From an uncultured Clostridia bacterium (GTDB lineage: Bacteria > Bacillota > Clostridia > Christensenellales > QALW01), in contig CAKRZX010000017.1 of NCBI GenBank assembly GCA_934434555.1, forward strand, positions 1-50,573: DNA of 50,573 nt. The letters run 5' to 3'. Both the position numbers and the translations under genes were made by a program. Below the pieces are notes generated by a model. That model ran no database searches. It had not been told where the DNA came from and saw nothing but the letters and a program-made list of their open reading frames with translations. Below are positions 8,424-16,049 of this stretch, piece after piece. Each line of letters starts with the position of its first letter. Position 1 is the stretch's first letter.

Positions 8424-8446
8424 AAAAAGCACGGAAAACTCCGTGC
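8424..8446 (-). terminator. Terminator of mgtE
   Basis: A perfect 7-bp stem (GCACGGA/TCCGTGC) with a 4-nt loop, A-rich on both sides so it could work in either direction. It lies 10 nt past the mgtE stop and directly before the promoter of the next pair. Confidence 0.8.
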
Positions 8447-8456
8447 AAAAAACAAA

Positions 8457-9830
8457 TCAGACTTTGAAAATAAGCACCGCAATGGCAAAATATACGGTAA
8501 CGCTTAACGCATCCACTATTGTGGTTATCAGCGGCGATGCCATAAGTGCGGGGTCAAGTTTTATTGCCTTTGCCGCCATGGGCAGTGCACACCCCAAAGT
8601 CTGGGCAAGGCAAACGGTAAAGAATATTGCCGCGCTTGACGTTATTGCCAGTTTTACCGTTTCGGGCGAATAACCGTAAATAAGGAACACACGGCCAACG
8701 TTTATAACCGCAAGGGCGATTCCCACAAGCATTGCAATGCGGATTTCTTTCCACCATACCCTGATAACGTCGCGGGGACGCATTTCGTCAAGCGCCATGC
8801 CGCGTATAACCATTGTTGACGTCTGCGCACCGCAGTTTCCGCCCGTATCCATAAGCATCGGCAGGCACGCTATCAAAAGCGGCACCATGGCAAACGCTTC
8901 TTCGTACTTTGTAATTATTGCACCCGTAATCGTTGCCGAAACCATAAGCACTATCAGCCACGGAATACGGTTTTTTGCATGTTTGAAAACGCCTGCACGG
9001 AAATATGTTTCCTCAATGGGTACAACCGCCGCCATTTTGGAGAAGTCCTCGGTGGTTTCCTCACGGATAACGTCGATAGCGTCGTCAAACGTAACTATTC
9101 CCACAAGCCGCTTTTCTCTGTCCACAACCGGGAACGCGGGGAAATCGTACTTGTCAAACAGTTTTGCAACGTCTTCCTTGTCCGCCGTGGTTTCGGCATA
9201 AACAACATTCTCGCTCATAATATCCCCGATGAGTTTGTCCTCCGGGGCAAGCAGAAGTTCGCGCACGGTAACAACGCCCAGAAGTTTGCGGTCGTTTGTA
9301 ACAACATAGCAGGTGTAGATTGTTTCGCTGTCAAGCCCCACCTTGCGGATATACTGAAACGCCTGTGCCACCGTCATATCCTTGCGCAGCGCAATATATT
9401 CGGGCGTCATAATGCTGCCGGCGCTGTCGGAGGGATATTCAAGAATTTTATTTATTGCGGTTCTCGCTTCGGGAGTACAGTTCTTTATTATTCTGCGCAC
9501 AACATTTGCGGGCATTTCTTCAATAATATCAACCGTATCGTCAATAAACAGTTCGTCAAGCATTTGGTGAAGTTCGTTGTCGTTGAATACGTCAATCAAC
9601 TGCTGCTGATTATCCGAATCCATTTCAACAAAAACCTCTGCCGCCACGTCCTTTGGCAAGAGCCTGAAAAGAAGTGTTCGCTGTTTTTCGTCAATTTCCT
9701 CATTGTCGATTACCTCAGCAATATCTGCGGGTAGCATAGTTTTAAACATCCGGCTGATTTCAACGGGCCTTTTTTCTTCAAGTAAACGGAGAACGGTTTT
9801 AATCGTCTCCTCTTTAAGCATTTCGCTCAT
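8457..9830 (-). CDS. mgtE: Magnesium transporter MgtE
   Basis: A 457-aa membrane Mg2+ channel. The order is the N-terminal superhelical MgtE_N domain (~20-125), two CBS domains (~140-255) that gate the channel by binding Mg2+, and a C-terminal part (~285-457) with about five membrane helices. The pore region carries the family's PLLIACLPMLMDTGGNCGAQ stretch. Length is normal. The ribosome site AGGAGG lies 7-8 nt before the ATG. The gene is alone in its unit, behind an unusually long leader (to ~10144) with a small ORF and an intrinsic terminator. That suggests regulation by premature termination, plausibly in response to Mg2+. Confidence 0.95.
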   Translation of the reverse strand: MSEMLKEETIKTVLRLLEEKRPVEISRMFKTMLPADIAEVIDNEEIDEKQRTLLFRLLPKDVAAEVFVEMDSDNQQQLIDVFNDNELHQMLDELFIDDTVDIIEEMPANVVRRIIKNCTPEARTAINKILEYPSDSAGSIMTPEYIALRKDMTVAQAFQYIRKVGLDSETIYTCYVVTNDRKLLGVVTVRELLLAPEDKLIGDIMSENVVYAETTADKEDVAKLFDKYDFPAFPVVDREKRLVGIVTFDDAIDVIREETTEDFSKMAAVVPIEETYFRAGVFKHAKNRIPWLIVLMVSATITGAIITKYEEAFAMVPLLIACLPMLMDTGGNCGAQTSTMVIRGMALDEMRPRDVIRVWWKEIRIAMLVGIALAVINVGRVFLIYGYSPETVKLAITSSAAIFFTVCLAQTLGCALPMAAKAIKLDPALMASPLITTIVDALSVTVYFAIAVLIFKV

Positions 9831-9900
9831 TCAGTGTTACCTCCTAAAAAATTATTTTTGCACAGCGGTTCTGCCGCTTTGCGGAAGGTACACTTTCCCG

Positions 9901-9939
9901 AAAAAAATATCTTAAAGGAACATTATTGCCTTTAAGATA
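9901..9939 (-). terminator. Intrinsic terminator inside the mgtE leader
   Basis: An 11-bp perfect stem (TATCTTAAAGG/CCTTTAAGATA) is followed by seven T's on the minus strand. It sits ~70 nt before the mgtE start codon, so transcripts ending here would not express mgtE. This is a classic attenuator position. Confidence 0.85.
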
Positions 9940-10025
9940 CGCGAAAAAAATATTGTTTTATTAAGCGAAACAAAACAGCACAGTGCCTGAAAGACACCGC
10001 ACACGGTAAAGCCGATACCGAAAAA

Positions 10026-10115
10026 TCAGTTCGGTATCACCTTAACAGCGAACATAATAAAACAGGAATTTTTCCGCCATCGCACGGGAACAGTGCTGCT
10101 ACTTCCGTCTTCCAT
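10026..10115 (-). CDS. Candidate mgtE leader peptide (29 aa)
   Basis: ATG at 10115 is preceded by GAGGTG with a 6-nt spacer. The product begins MEDGSSSTVPVRWRKNS and ends in FAVKVIPN before TGA. It starts ~30 nt after the predicted transcription start, so ribosomes would load on it as soon as RNA appears. The acidic residues 2-3 and a following Pro recall the enterobacterial MgtL leader peptide, where ribosomes pause on acidic and Pro codons when Mg2+ is low; that comparison is an inference. The stop codon is in the loop of a hairpin, so a terminating ribosome would change the downstream fold. It could be a chance ORF. Confidence 0.5.
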   Translation of the reverse strand: MEDGSSSTVPVRWRKNSCFIMFAVKVIPN

Positions 10116-10150
10116 TATGTTCACCTCACTTCAAGAATTATTTCTACTAT

Positions 10151-10179
10151 ATTTTATTCTTTTTTTGCTTTTTCGTCAA
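10151..10179 (-). promoter_or_regulatory. Promoter of mgtE and its leader
   Basis: TTGACG (10179-10174) and TAAAAT (10156-10151) are spaced 17 bp on the minus strand, with an A-rich spacer. The start is expected near 10144. Confidence 0.75.
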
Positions 10180-10187
10180 CTGACTTT

Positions 10188-11168
10188 TTAAGATTCATAC
10201 AAGTAAATATTGCCGTAACTCCAATTGTATTCAGGGTCGCCCAAAAAGCGGTCAAAGGTTATCCACATATATTTTTCTCTTGTCCCGCCCGGCAATTTGA
10301 ACACCGAACCCCAGCCGCGGAATCCGCCGTCGGGAAAGTCGCATTTAAGCGTATCAAAGCGGGAAAAGTCGTTCAGATCATATACGTGATAGCAGGACTT
10401 TTTGTCAAAATCACTGCCGCAGACGAAATAATACCCGCCGTCTCCCTTGACTATCGAACCGCCTGTTTCACAGCCCGAAAGAGTTTTTCTTACAAACTTA
10501 TACCCCGAAAACGGGTCGTCGGATTCAAAAAGGAAATATCTGTATGCCTTATTGTCCGAATCTGAATCAAGGCGGCAGACCGTCAGATACCACTTATTCT
10601 TTTCTTTGTCGAAGACAAAGTCCGGGTCCTCATCGCCCGTTTTTCCCATAAAAGCGGTATCAGGATTTTTGCCTATCGGATTCATAACCGCGGCTTCAAG
10701 CACATTTATGCCGAATCGCGGGTCATTTTCGGTCTTTCCGCAGGCAAGAATATGTCCCTGTGAAAATGCGCACGTCCAGAAGAGCCACTCTTTTTTATTT
10801 CTGTCGAATATAAGTGACGTTGCCACATCTCCGTTAAGTGTGCCGTCGCCGTAATCGAAAAATATTACGCCTTCAAGACTAAACTCGCAACTGTCCTTTT
10901 TAAGCGACAGTACGCTTTGATACTTCTTTGTGCCCACTCTTGACGACGCGGTAAAAAACAGTTTACCGTTTTCTGTTATAACTGAGCCGTCCTCATAGCG
11001 CACGGGACGTATATCCGCCTGGCATATTCCCGCGTCAAGATAAGAACTGACGTTTGTTATTTCCGCACCGCCGAACACCTTAACCGCCGCCGATATCCTA
11101 AAAAACACATCTTCCCTTAAAATTGAGCCGTCAAGGTCAAAAGACACCGCAAATTCAGCCTTTTTCAT
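10188..11168 (-). pseudogene. Glycosidase-like protein, C-terminal part (frameshifted)
   Basis: This frame encodes ~326 residues from the A-rich junction at ~11168. It has the look of a five-bladed beta-propeller of the GH43/GH32 kind: DIRPVRYEDG, DGTLNGDVATSLIFD, DEDPDFVFDKEKNKWYLTV and CETGGSIV repeat the blade pattern of these families. No ribosome site precedes an ATG here; the reading frame seems to be the continuation of the gene at 11155-11613, displaced by one base. Removing one A from the run of five at ~11160-11166 joins the two as ...DEKAEFAVSFD.... This is a recent frameshift, an assembly error, or recoding. The family assignment is tentative. Confidence 0.6.
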
Positions 11169-11613
11169 CGGCGTGAGCCGTATAGACAAAGGCTGTGCCG
11201 CCGCAAAAAGATACAATCAGGCGCGTGCTTTCGCCCGTCCTGCTTTTCAGGGGAATACTTTTTTCCCTGCCCGAACGGTCAAGTATAAGTGCAGAGGATG
11301 CCGTATCGACCAGAACCGAAAAATCGCCGTATGTAAGCGCAAAACCCGCCTTGCCGCAAACTACGGTCATTTCATATGCGGCATAGGGGAAGAATCCGCC
11401 CAAAAGGCGCAGTACGCAGCCCTGTCCCGCAACGGAATAGGCATTTTGCGAAACTTTTTCGACACAGTCGCCCCGTTTTTCGATAATCGGGTACATATCG
11501 CCCGACTTCATCGAAACAAAATCGCTTGTGAAAGTCATTTTGCTTAACGTGAGCGTGGGATTTTTGTACAGATTCAATGCGGCTTTACGCCTGAATGCGG
11601 GTAAAGGTTTCAT
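11155..11613 (-). pseudogene. Glycosidase-like protein, N-terminal part (frameshifted)
   Basis: A 152-codon ORF whose start overlaps the deacetylase stop (ATGA), so it is translationally coupled. It is beta-rich without a signal peptide. The part from ~75 on (FALTYGDFSVLVDTASSALI ... IVSFCGGTAFVYTAHADEKG) reads like the concanavalin-type or propeller-capping beta-sandwich that precedes GH32/GH43 catalytic domains. It stops at TGA just past an A5 run, and the next frame carries on with a matching protein (10188-11168). The intact protein would be ~475 aa. It may act on plant or host glycans together with the neighbouring deacetylase. Confidence 0.6.
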
Positions 11614-12443
11614 ATTTTCACCGTTTCTCCTGGTTTTATTTCAAATTCTTTTCCGTCAGATTCAAAGAACAGAGTATAAAGCGTGGGATTATACACCGCT
11701 GTGCCGTCGGCAGCGGTTTCAAGTGACCTGAAAGCCTTTATATATTTGAATATCCCGCCGTTTGTGGCATACCAGATATCGTCTCTGCCGCCTAAATATT
11801 CCGCAAATTTCTCAATAATGTTCCAGTTGTCGTTTGCCTCAAACTCATATGCGTGTCCCCACAGATAGAACATTTGCGAATTCCACTTGGGTTTTGATTC
11901 CGCAAATTCTTTTGCCAAATCCATAAGGTCGGGAGAATTATGGTGGCACGTGGCGCTTAGCCTGAGCCAATCGTCGGGAATATCAAAATTATGTCTGCTT
12001 ACCGTAGTGCGCGAATAGAGAATTCCGCAGTTTTTAAGCACTTCGACAACGCCGTCATTTGTGGTGCCGTAAGGATAAGCCATACCAACGCACATTTTGC
12101 CCGTTGCTTTTTCAATATTATCCCGGTCAAGGATGACCTCTCTTGTAACCTCTGCGGGTGAAAGTTTATCCAGATGGGGATGTGTTAAGGTATGCACGGC
12201 AATTTCCATACCGTTGTGTTCATACAGCGCGTATGCGGTTTCTGCGTCCATACGCCTGTGAATCGTACCCTCGGGATACACTTTGCCTTCTGGCGCAAAG
12301 CAGTTTGTATTTATATTAAACGTACCTTTAAGCCCGTGCTTTTTCATTATTTCAACAAGCCTTATGTCCTGTTCAACGCCGTCATCGTAACTGAGGGTAA
12401 GTACCTTTCTCTTTTTTTCGGGAAAAAGCATTATTCTGTCCAT
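11610..12443 (-). CDS. Polysaccharide deacetylase family protein
   Basis: A 277-aa NodB-fold (CE4-like) enzyme. Motif 1 is LTLSYDDGVEQD (residues ~14-25) with the catalytic and metal-binding Asp pair; motif 2 is HTLTHPHLD (~83-91) with the metal-binding His residues; MAYPYGTTNDG (~117-127) is motif 3. No signal peptide is visible, so a cytosolic location is suggested, unusual for peptidoglycan deacetylases; the substrate may be an imported sugar. AAGGAGG precedes the ATG at 12443. It lies between a 63-aa protein and the glycosidase-like gene and overlaps the latter by 4 bp. Confidence 0.85.
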   Translation of the reverse strand: MDRIMLFPEKKRKVLTLSYDDGVEQDIRLVEIMKKHGLKGTFNINTNCFAPEGKVYPEGTIHRRMDAETAYALYEHNGMEIAVHTLTHPHLDKLSPAEVTREVILDRDNIEKATGKMCVGMAYPYGTTNDGVVEVLKNCGILYSRTTVSRHNFDIPDDWLRLSATCHHNSPDLMDLAKEFAESKPKWNSQMFYLWGHAYEFEANDNWNIIEKFAEYLGGRDDIWYATNGGIFKYIKAFRSLETAADGTAVYNPTLYTLFFESDGKEFEIKPGETVKI

Positions 12444-12444
12444 T

Positions 12445-12636
12445 TTACCAATCCTCCTTATGCAACTTGTTATCTGTTTTTATATCATCATAATATGCTT
12501 TGTACTCGTCAACAAACCTGCCGTGAGAATCGGACGAAAGCGAAAACAGTTCTTCCGGTGAAAGGTCTGCCGGGTCAAAGGCATCCTCATCGTCCATTTG
12601 TGAAAGTTTAAGCATATAATCTCTGTTTATTTTCAT
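12445..12636 (-). CDS. Small acidic protein of unknown function (63 aa)
   Basis: MKINRDYMLKLSQMDDEDAF begins a soluble, acidic, probably helical protein with no transmembrane segment and no motif I recognise (DPADLSPEELFSL in the middle). The ribosome site before its ATG is weak (AGAGG 4-5 nt away), and the start overlaps the stop of the small Cys-containing ORF upstream. The strong AAGGAGG for the deacetylase lies inside its last codons. It belongs to the same unit as the deacetylase and glycosidase-like gene. Likely real because of the packing. Confidence 0.6.
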   Translation of the reverse strand: MKINRDYMLKLSQMDDEDAFDPADLSPEELFSLSSDSHGRFVDEYKAYYDDIKTDNKLHKEDW

Positions 12637-12743
12637 AGTTCCTCTTCTATATTGCCGTCAGGCGAAATGATTTTTACTTTTACCGGCAGAATACGCCGCC
12701 CACACCCGCTGCACTTTTCTTCATTAAAATAATTATAATACAT
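12633..12743 (-). CDS. Candidate 36-aa zinc-ribbon-like peptide
   Basis: An ORF MYYNYFNEEKCSGCGRR continuing to ISPDGNIEEEL, with one Cys-x-x-Cys-Gly pair. Its TGA overlaps the ATG of the 63-aa gene, which argues for real translation. However, its ATG sits upstream of the -10 box of a good promoter (12732-12760), so a transcript from that promoter would lack the start codon. Either the promoter is fortuitous, transcription enters from upstream, or this ORF is a chance reading. It has no good ribosome site. Confidence 0.35.
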   Translation of the reverse strand: MYYNYFNEEKCSGCGRRILPVKVKIISPDGNIEEEL

Positions 12744-12760
12744 ATTCTTTCTTATTGCAA
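12732..12760 (-). promoter_or_regulatory. Candidate promoter of the deacetylase unit
   Basis: TTGCAA (12760-12755) and TATAAT (12737-12732) are spaced 17 bp on the minus strand, directly after the ispH-rpsA terminator. A start near 12725 would give a ~90-nt leader for the 63-aa gene. The -10 lies within the codons of the candidate 36-aa ORF. Confidence 0.5.
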
Positions 12761-12762
12761 AT

Positions 12763-12802
12763 AAAAAAAGCGGAACGCCCGAAAATTTTCAGGCTGTTCC
12801 GC
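12763..12802 (-). terminator. Terminator of the ispH-rpsA operon
   Basis: A GCGGAAC/GTTCCGC stem with further inner pairs is followed on the minus strand by seven T's. It lies 18 nt past the ispH-rpsA stop codon and can act in both directions because T's also follow on the plus strand. Confidence 0.85.
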
Positions 12803-12819
12803 TTTTCAATTTTTACTTA

Positions 12820-14790
12820 TCAGTTCTCAGTTTCTTCCGCTGCTTCTGCTGCTTCCTCTGCAACTTCTTCCTCTTCCGCTTCCTGTTCGTCAAGCAGAGC
12901 CTTAATGCTCAGGCTTACACGCTTCTCTTCCGGGTCAACGCTGAGTACAAGTGCTTCGATTTCATCGCCAACGCGTACTGCCTCGTCAACTTTCTGAACA
13001 AAGCGGTTTGAAACTTCGGAAATATGTACAAGACCGTCAATGCCGGGTTCAAGGTTTACAAACGCGCCGAAGGACGTAATGCGAACAACTCTGCCCTTAA
13101 CGATAGAGTCAACGGGATATCTTTCAACAGCATCGTCCCAGGGTTTGGGCTGCAACTGCTTGTAACCGAGAGAAATTCTGCCGGTTTCCTTGTCCATACT
13201 GAGAATAACAACCTCAATTTCATCGCCTGCACGAAGAATATCCGAGGGCTTATTGATACGGTACCATGCAAGGTCGCCGATATGGATAAGACCGTCAATT
13301 CCGCCTACATCAACAAAAGCGCCGAAATCGGTAAGTCTGCGGACAACGCCCTTAACGGTTGCGCCTTCTTCAAGTTTCGACCATGCCGTGTCAAATGCCG
13401 CCTGTTTCTCTTCTGCGATAACCGCCGAATGAGTGGCAACAACCTTGCGATGTTTATAATCGATATCAAGTGCGCGTACACGGAGCGTCTGACCTACGTA
13501 ACGGTCAACATCGTGAGCATATCCGTTCATTCTGATTTGCGAGCGGGGAATAAATACGCGGATTCCGTCAAAGTCGGCAAGCAAGCCGCCTTTAACGACT
13601 TCCTTTACGGTAACTTCAAAAACTTCGCCGTTTGAAATTGATGCAAGTTTTTCGTCGGCTTTAAGGCGCTCAACAATTCTTTTTCTTGAAAGAATGACGT
13701 TGCCGTTGCCGTCGTTTTTCTTCAAAACCTCAACATCTATTTCATCACCCTCTTTGAAAAGGTCTCTCGGGTCCTCTTCGCCGGAAGCTGTAAGTTCCTC
13801 TTTCGTAACAATTCCATCGGCCTTATATCCGATATCTACGGTAACCTCATTCTCTTTAACGTAGATGACTTTGCCCTTAATCACTTGACCGGGGCGAATG
13901 TTTACCAGAGTCTTGTTCATCTCCTCTTCAAAACTCAGGTTTTCGGCAAAAACTTCATTTTCGCTCATTCTCTCCACAACCTCCTTTATTAACCTTTCCG
14001 GGGTGGAAGCACCGGCGGTTATACCTATGATGTCATTTTTGTATATTTTAATGGCTGAAACGTCGCTCGGGCGTTCCGCCGCATAGGTTCTTTTTGAATA
14101 TTCACTGCATATTTTATACAGTTTGGCGGTATTTGAACTTTGTTTTCCGCCTATAACTACGGTAATATCTGCTTTTTTTGCAAGTTCACGCGCCTCTTTC
14201 TGCCGCGTAACGGTAGCATCGCAAATGGTATCGTATTTTTTTATTTTGCCGTATTTCTTTTCAAGCTCACGGCATATTTCATCGTAAAGTTCTTTTTGTG
14301 TGGTGGTTTGCGCTACAACGGTAACGTCTTTTTCCGTGTCGGGCAGCGAAATTACTTCGCCCGGCGAATTTATAACACAGCCCGAATCTTCGCAGTGACC
14401 GTTTATTCCCACGACTTCCGGGTGACTCCTCTCGCCTATTATAACAATAAAGTCGCCGTTTTGTAAAGCCGTTTGTACTATTTTTTGTATTCTTTTTACA
14501 AAGGGGCATGTTGCATCGATAATTTTAATGCCTTTTTTTATAAAAGCATCAATTTCTTTTGTTGACGCGCCGTGGCTGCGGATAATAACCGCGCTGTCTT
14601 TTTCCGTCTCATCGGGGCTGTTTACCGCCCTGACGCCGCGGTTTTTGAAGTCTTCCACCACCTGCGGATTATGAATAATCTCGCCGTAAGTGTACAGATG
14701 CGGATACGCGCCGATATTTTTTTCAACCGTTTCCACCGCTTTTTTTACGCCGAAACAGAATCCCGCGCTTTCTGCAATGATGAATTTCAT
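12820..14790 (-). CDS. ispH: IspH - ribosomal protein S1 fusion
   Basis: A 656-aa two-part protein. Residues 1-~280 are 4-hydroxy-3-methylbut-2-enyl diphosphate reductase, the 4Fe-4S enzyme that ends the MEP isoprenoid pathway and makes IPP and DMAPP. The three cluster Cys are visible: Cys12 in GFCFGV, Cys95 in DATCPFVKR and a third in TICDATVTRQ. Residues ~300-625 hold four S1 RNA-binding repeats, each with the FGAFV or VDIGYKADG type of strand; an acidic tail follows. This fusion is common in Clostridia and is not an artefact. It ends the run rpiR-like, HI0933-type, cmk, plsC, ispH-rpsA, and its start overlaps the plsC stop by 4 bp. Confidence 0.95.
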   Translation of the reverse strand: MKFIIAESAGFCFGVKKAVETVEKNIGAYPHLYTYGEIIHNPQVVEDFKNRGVRAVNSPDETEKDSAVIIRSHGASTKEIDAFIKKGIKIIDATCPFVKRIQKIVQTALQNGDFIVIIGERSHPEVVGINGHCEDSGCVINSPGEVISLPDTEKDVTVVAQTTTQKELYDEICRELEKKYGKIKKYDTICDATVTRQKEARELAKKADITVVIGGKQSSNTAKLYKICSEYSKRTYAAERPSDVSAIKIYKNDIIGITAGASTPERLIKEVVERMSENEVFAENLSFEEEMNKTLVNIRPGQVIKGKVIYVKENEVTVDIGYKADGIVTKEELTASGEEDPRDLFKEGDEIDVEVLKKNDGNGNVILSRKRIVERLKADEKLASISNGEVFEVTVKEVVKGGLLADFDGIRVFIPRSQIRMNGYAHDVDRYVGQTLRVRALDIDYKHRKVVATHSAVIAEEKQAAFDTAWSKLEEGATVKGVVRRLTDFGAFVDVGGIDGLIHIGDLAWYRINKPSDILRAGDEIEVVILSMDKETGRISLGYKQLQPKPWDDAVERYPVDSIVKGRVVRITSFGAFVNLEPGIDGLVHISEVSNRFVQKVDEAVRVGDEIEALVLSVDPEEKRVSLSIKALLDEQEAEEEEVAEEAAEAAEETEN

Positions 14791-15389
14791 TTAAGCAGTT
14801 TCCTTTGGCTTTCAAGAAGCGCGTTCATTTCCTGCGCCACTTTTTCGGTAAAGCGGGTCTGCAATTCCGAACCCGACCACTTGCCGTCAAATTCACTTGT
14901 ATCTATCGGTTCGCCCACAAAAAGAATATTCTTCTTAAATAAACCGGGTTTTGAGTTGAACATGAGCGGAACAACGGTACTGTTGCTCTTTAACGCAATC
15001 ATTCCTATGCCCTTGTGCATCTGTTCGATTTTCACTTCCGGTTCCCTGCATCTTGTTCCCTGGGGATAAATGCAAAGATTGTTGCCGTTTTTAAGAATTT
15101 CGCAGGCGTGACGTATGCTTTTAAGGTCAACCTTGCCCCTGTCAATGGGAAAAACCTGAATTTTTCTCAAAAGCCAGCCCACAAACTTATTGTTGAACCA
15201 CTCTTTTTTTGCCATAAAGTGCGTTTTGGGCGGCAGAACGGCAAAATTGATAAACGCATCGGGTATACTCATATGATTGCACACAAACACCACGTTGCCG
15301 TTTTGAATATTCTCTCTGCCGTAAACTTTTGTTTTTGAAAAAACCGCAACCAAAAATTTATCAAGCCCTCGTATAAAACCGTGAAGCAT
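14787..15389 (-). CDS. plsC: 1-acyl-sn-glycerol-3-phosphate acyltransferase
   Basis: A 200-aa membrane-associated acyltransferase that adds the second acyl chain to lysophosphatidate and makes phosphatidate for membrane lipids. The catalytic H-x4-D box is NHMSIPDAF (~38-46), the PIDRGK segment follows near 100, and YPQGTRCREPE is the glycerophosphate-binding motif. Length is typical for the short bacterial form. The ribosome site overlaps the end of cmk. It sits between cmk and ispH-rpsA, a gene order frequent in Clostridia. Confidence 0.9.
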   Translation of the reverse strand: MLHGFIRGLDKFLVAVFSKTKVYGRENIQNGNVVFVCNHMSIPDAFINFAVLPPKTHFMAKKEWFNNKFVGWLLRKIQVFPIDRGKVDLKSIRHACEILKNGNNLCIYPQGTRCREPEVKIEQMHKGIGMIALKSNSTVVPLMFNSKPGLFKKNILFVGEPIDTSEFDGKWSGSELQTRFTEKVAQEMNALLESQRKLLK

Positions 15390-16049
15390 CTATCTGCCCT
15401 CTTTTATGATATTTATAATGTATGCAACCGTCTGTTCTATATTAAGATTCGTGCTGTCCACAAGCACTGCATCCTCTGCGCGCACAAGCGGGGATATTGC
15501 CCTGTGTGAATCGTTGTAATCGCGCTGTTCTATTTCTTTTTTCAAAGCGTCAAGGTCAAAATCCTGACCCTTTTGTTTCAGTTCTTCCGCTCTGCGCCTT
15601 GCCCGTTCGGCGGAATCAGCGGTTAAAAAGAACTTAAAATCCGCATCGGGAAGCACGCAGGTGCCGATATCTCTGCCGTCAAGAATGCAGTCCTGTTTTT
15701 CGGCGGTTTGCTGCTGCATTTTTACAAGATATTTTCTTACGCATCCCAGTGCCGAATAGGCAGATGCAAGTGCCGATACCCTGTTTTCGCGTATCTTTTC
15801 CGAAACGTCCTCGTCTTTAAGGAAAACGTGCTGTGTGCCGGCAATATACTTTACGCTGAATTCCGCCGAATCAAGCGCCTTTTCAACGCTTTTTTCATCT
15901 TGTGGCAAAATGCCCAGCCTATCCATATAAAGCCCGATTGTGCGGTACATTGCGCCGGTGTCAAGATACATAATGTCAAGTTGTTTTGCTATTGCCTTTG
16001 CAACGGTGCTTTTGCCCGCTCCCGCCGGTCCGTCAAGGGCTATTTTCAT
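15390..16049 (-). CDS. cmk: Cytidylate kinase
   Basis: A 219-aa cytosolic kinase that phosphorylates CMP and dCMP with ATP. The P-loop GPAGAGKST lies at residues 7-15, YLDTGAMYRTIG (~29-40) and DGRDIGTCVLPDADFKFFLT (~123-142) are the nucleotide-binding family signatures. Its start overlaps the stop of the HI0933-type flavoprotein (ATGA), and GGGAGG precedes it. Length is normal. Confidence 0.95.
   Translation of the reverse strand: MKIALDGPAGAGKSTVAKAIAKQLDIMYLDTGAMYRTIGLYMDRLGILPQDEKSVEKALDSAEFSVKYIAGTQHVFLKDEDVSEKIRENRVSALASAYSALGCVRKYLVKMQQQTAEKQDCILDGRDIGTCVLPDADFKFFLTADSAERARRRAEELKQKGQDFDLDALKKEIEQRDYNDSHRAISPLVRAEDAVLVDSTNLNIEQTVAYIINIIKEGR

Larger units (their letters stand above)
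9831..10147 (-). promoter_or_regulatory. Structured mgtE leader with attenuation features
   Basis: About 310 nt separate the predicted start (~10144) from the mgtE ATG. In order the leader holds a ribosome site and a 29-codon ORF (10026-10115), a 9-bp stem formed by GAACAUAAU and AUUAUGUUC that encloses a GCAC/GUGC hairpin, a GAUACCG/CGGUAUC hairpin containing the leader stop codon, a CGGUGUC/GGCACUG hairpin, and an intrinsic terminator at 9901-9939. I looked for M-box riboswitch sequence blocks and did not find a convincing match. Confidence 0.7.

Noticed and set aside
9831..10140. M-box (Mg2+) riboswitch before mgtE
   Set aside because: The location fits, but the sequence blocks I know from M-box leaders are missing. 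Left as an unidentified leader.
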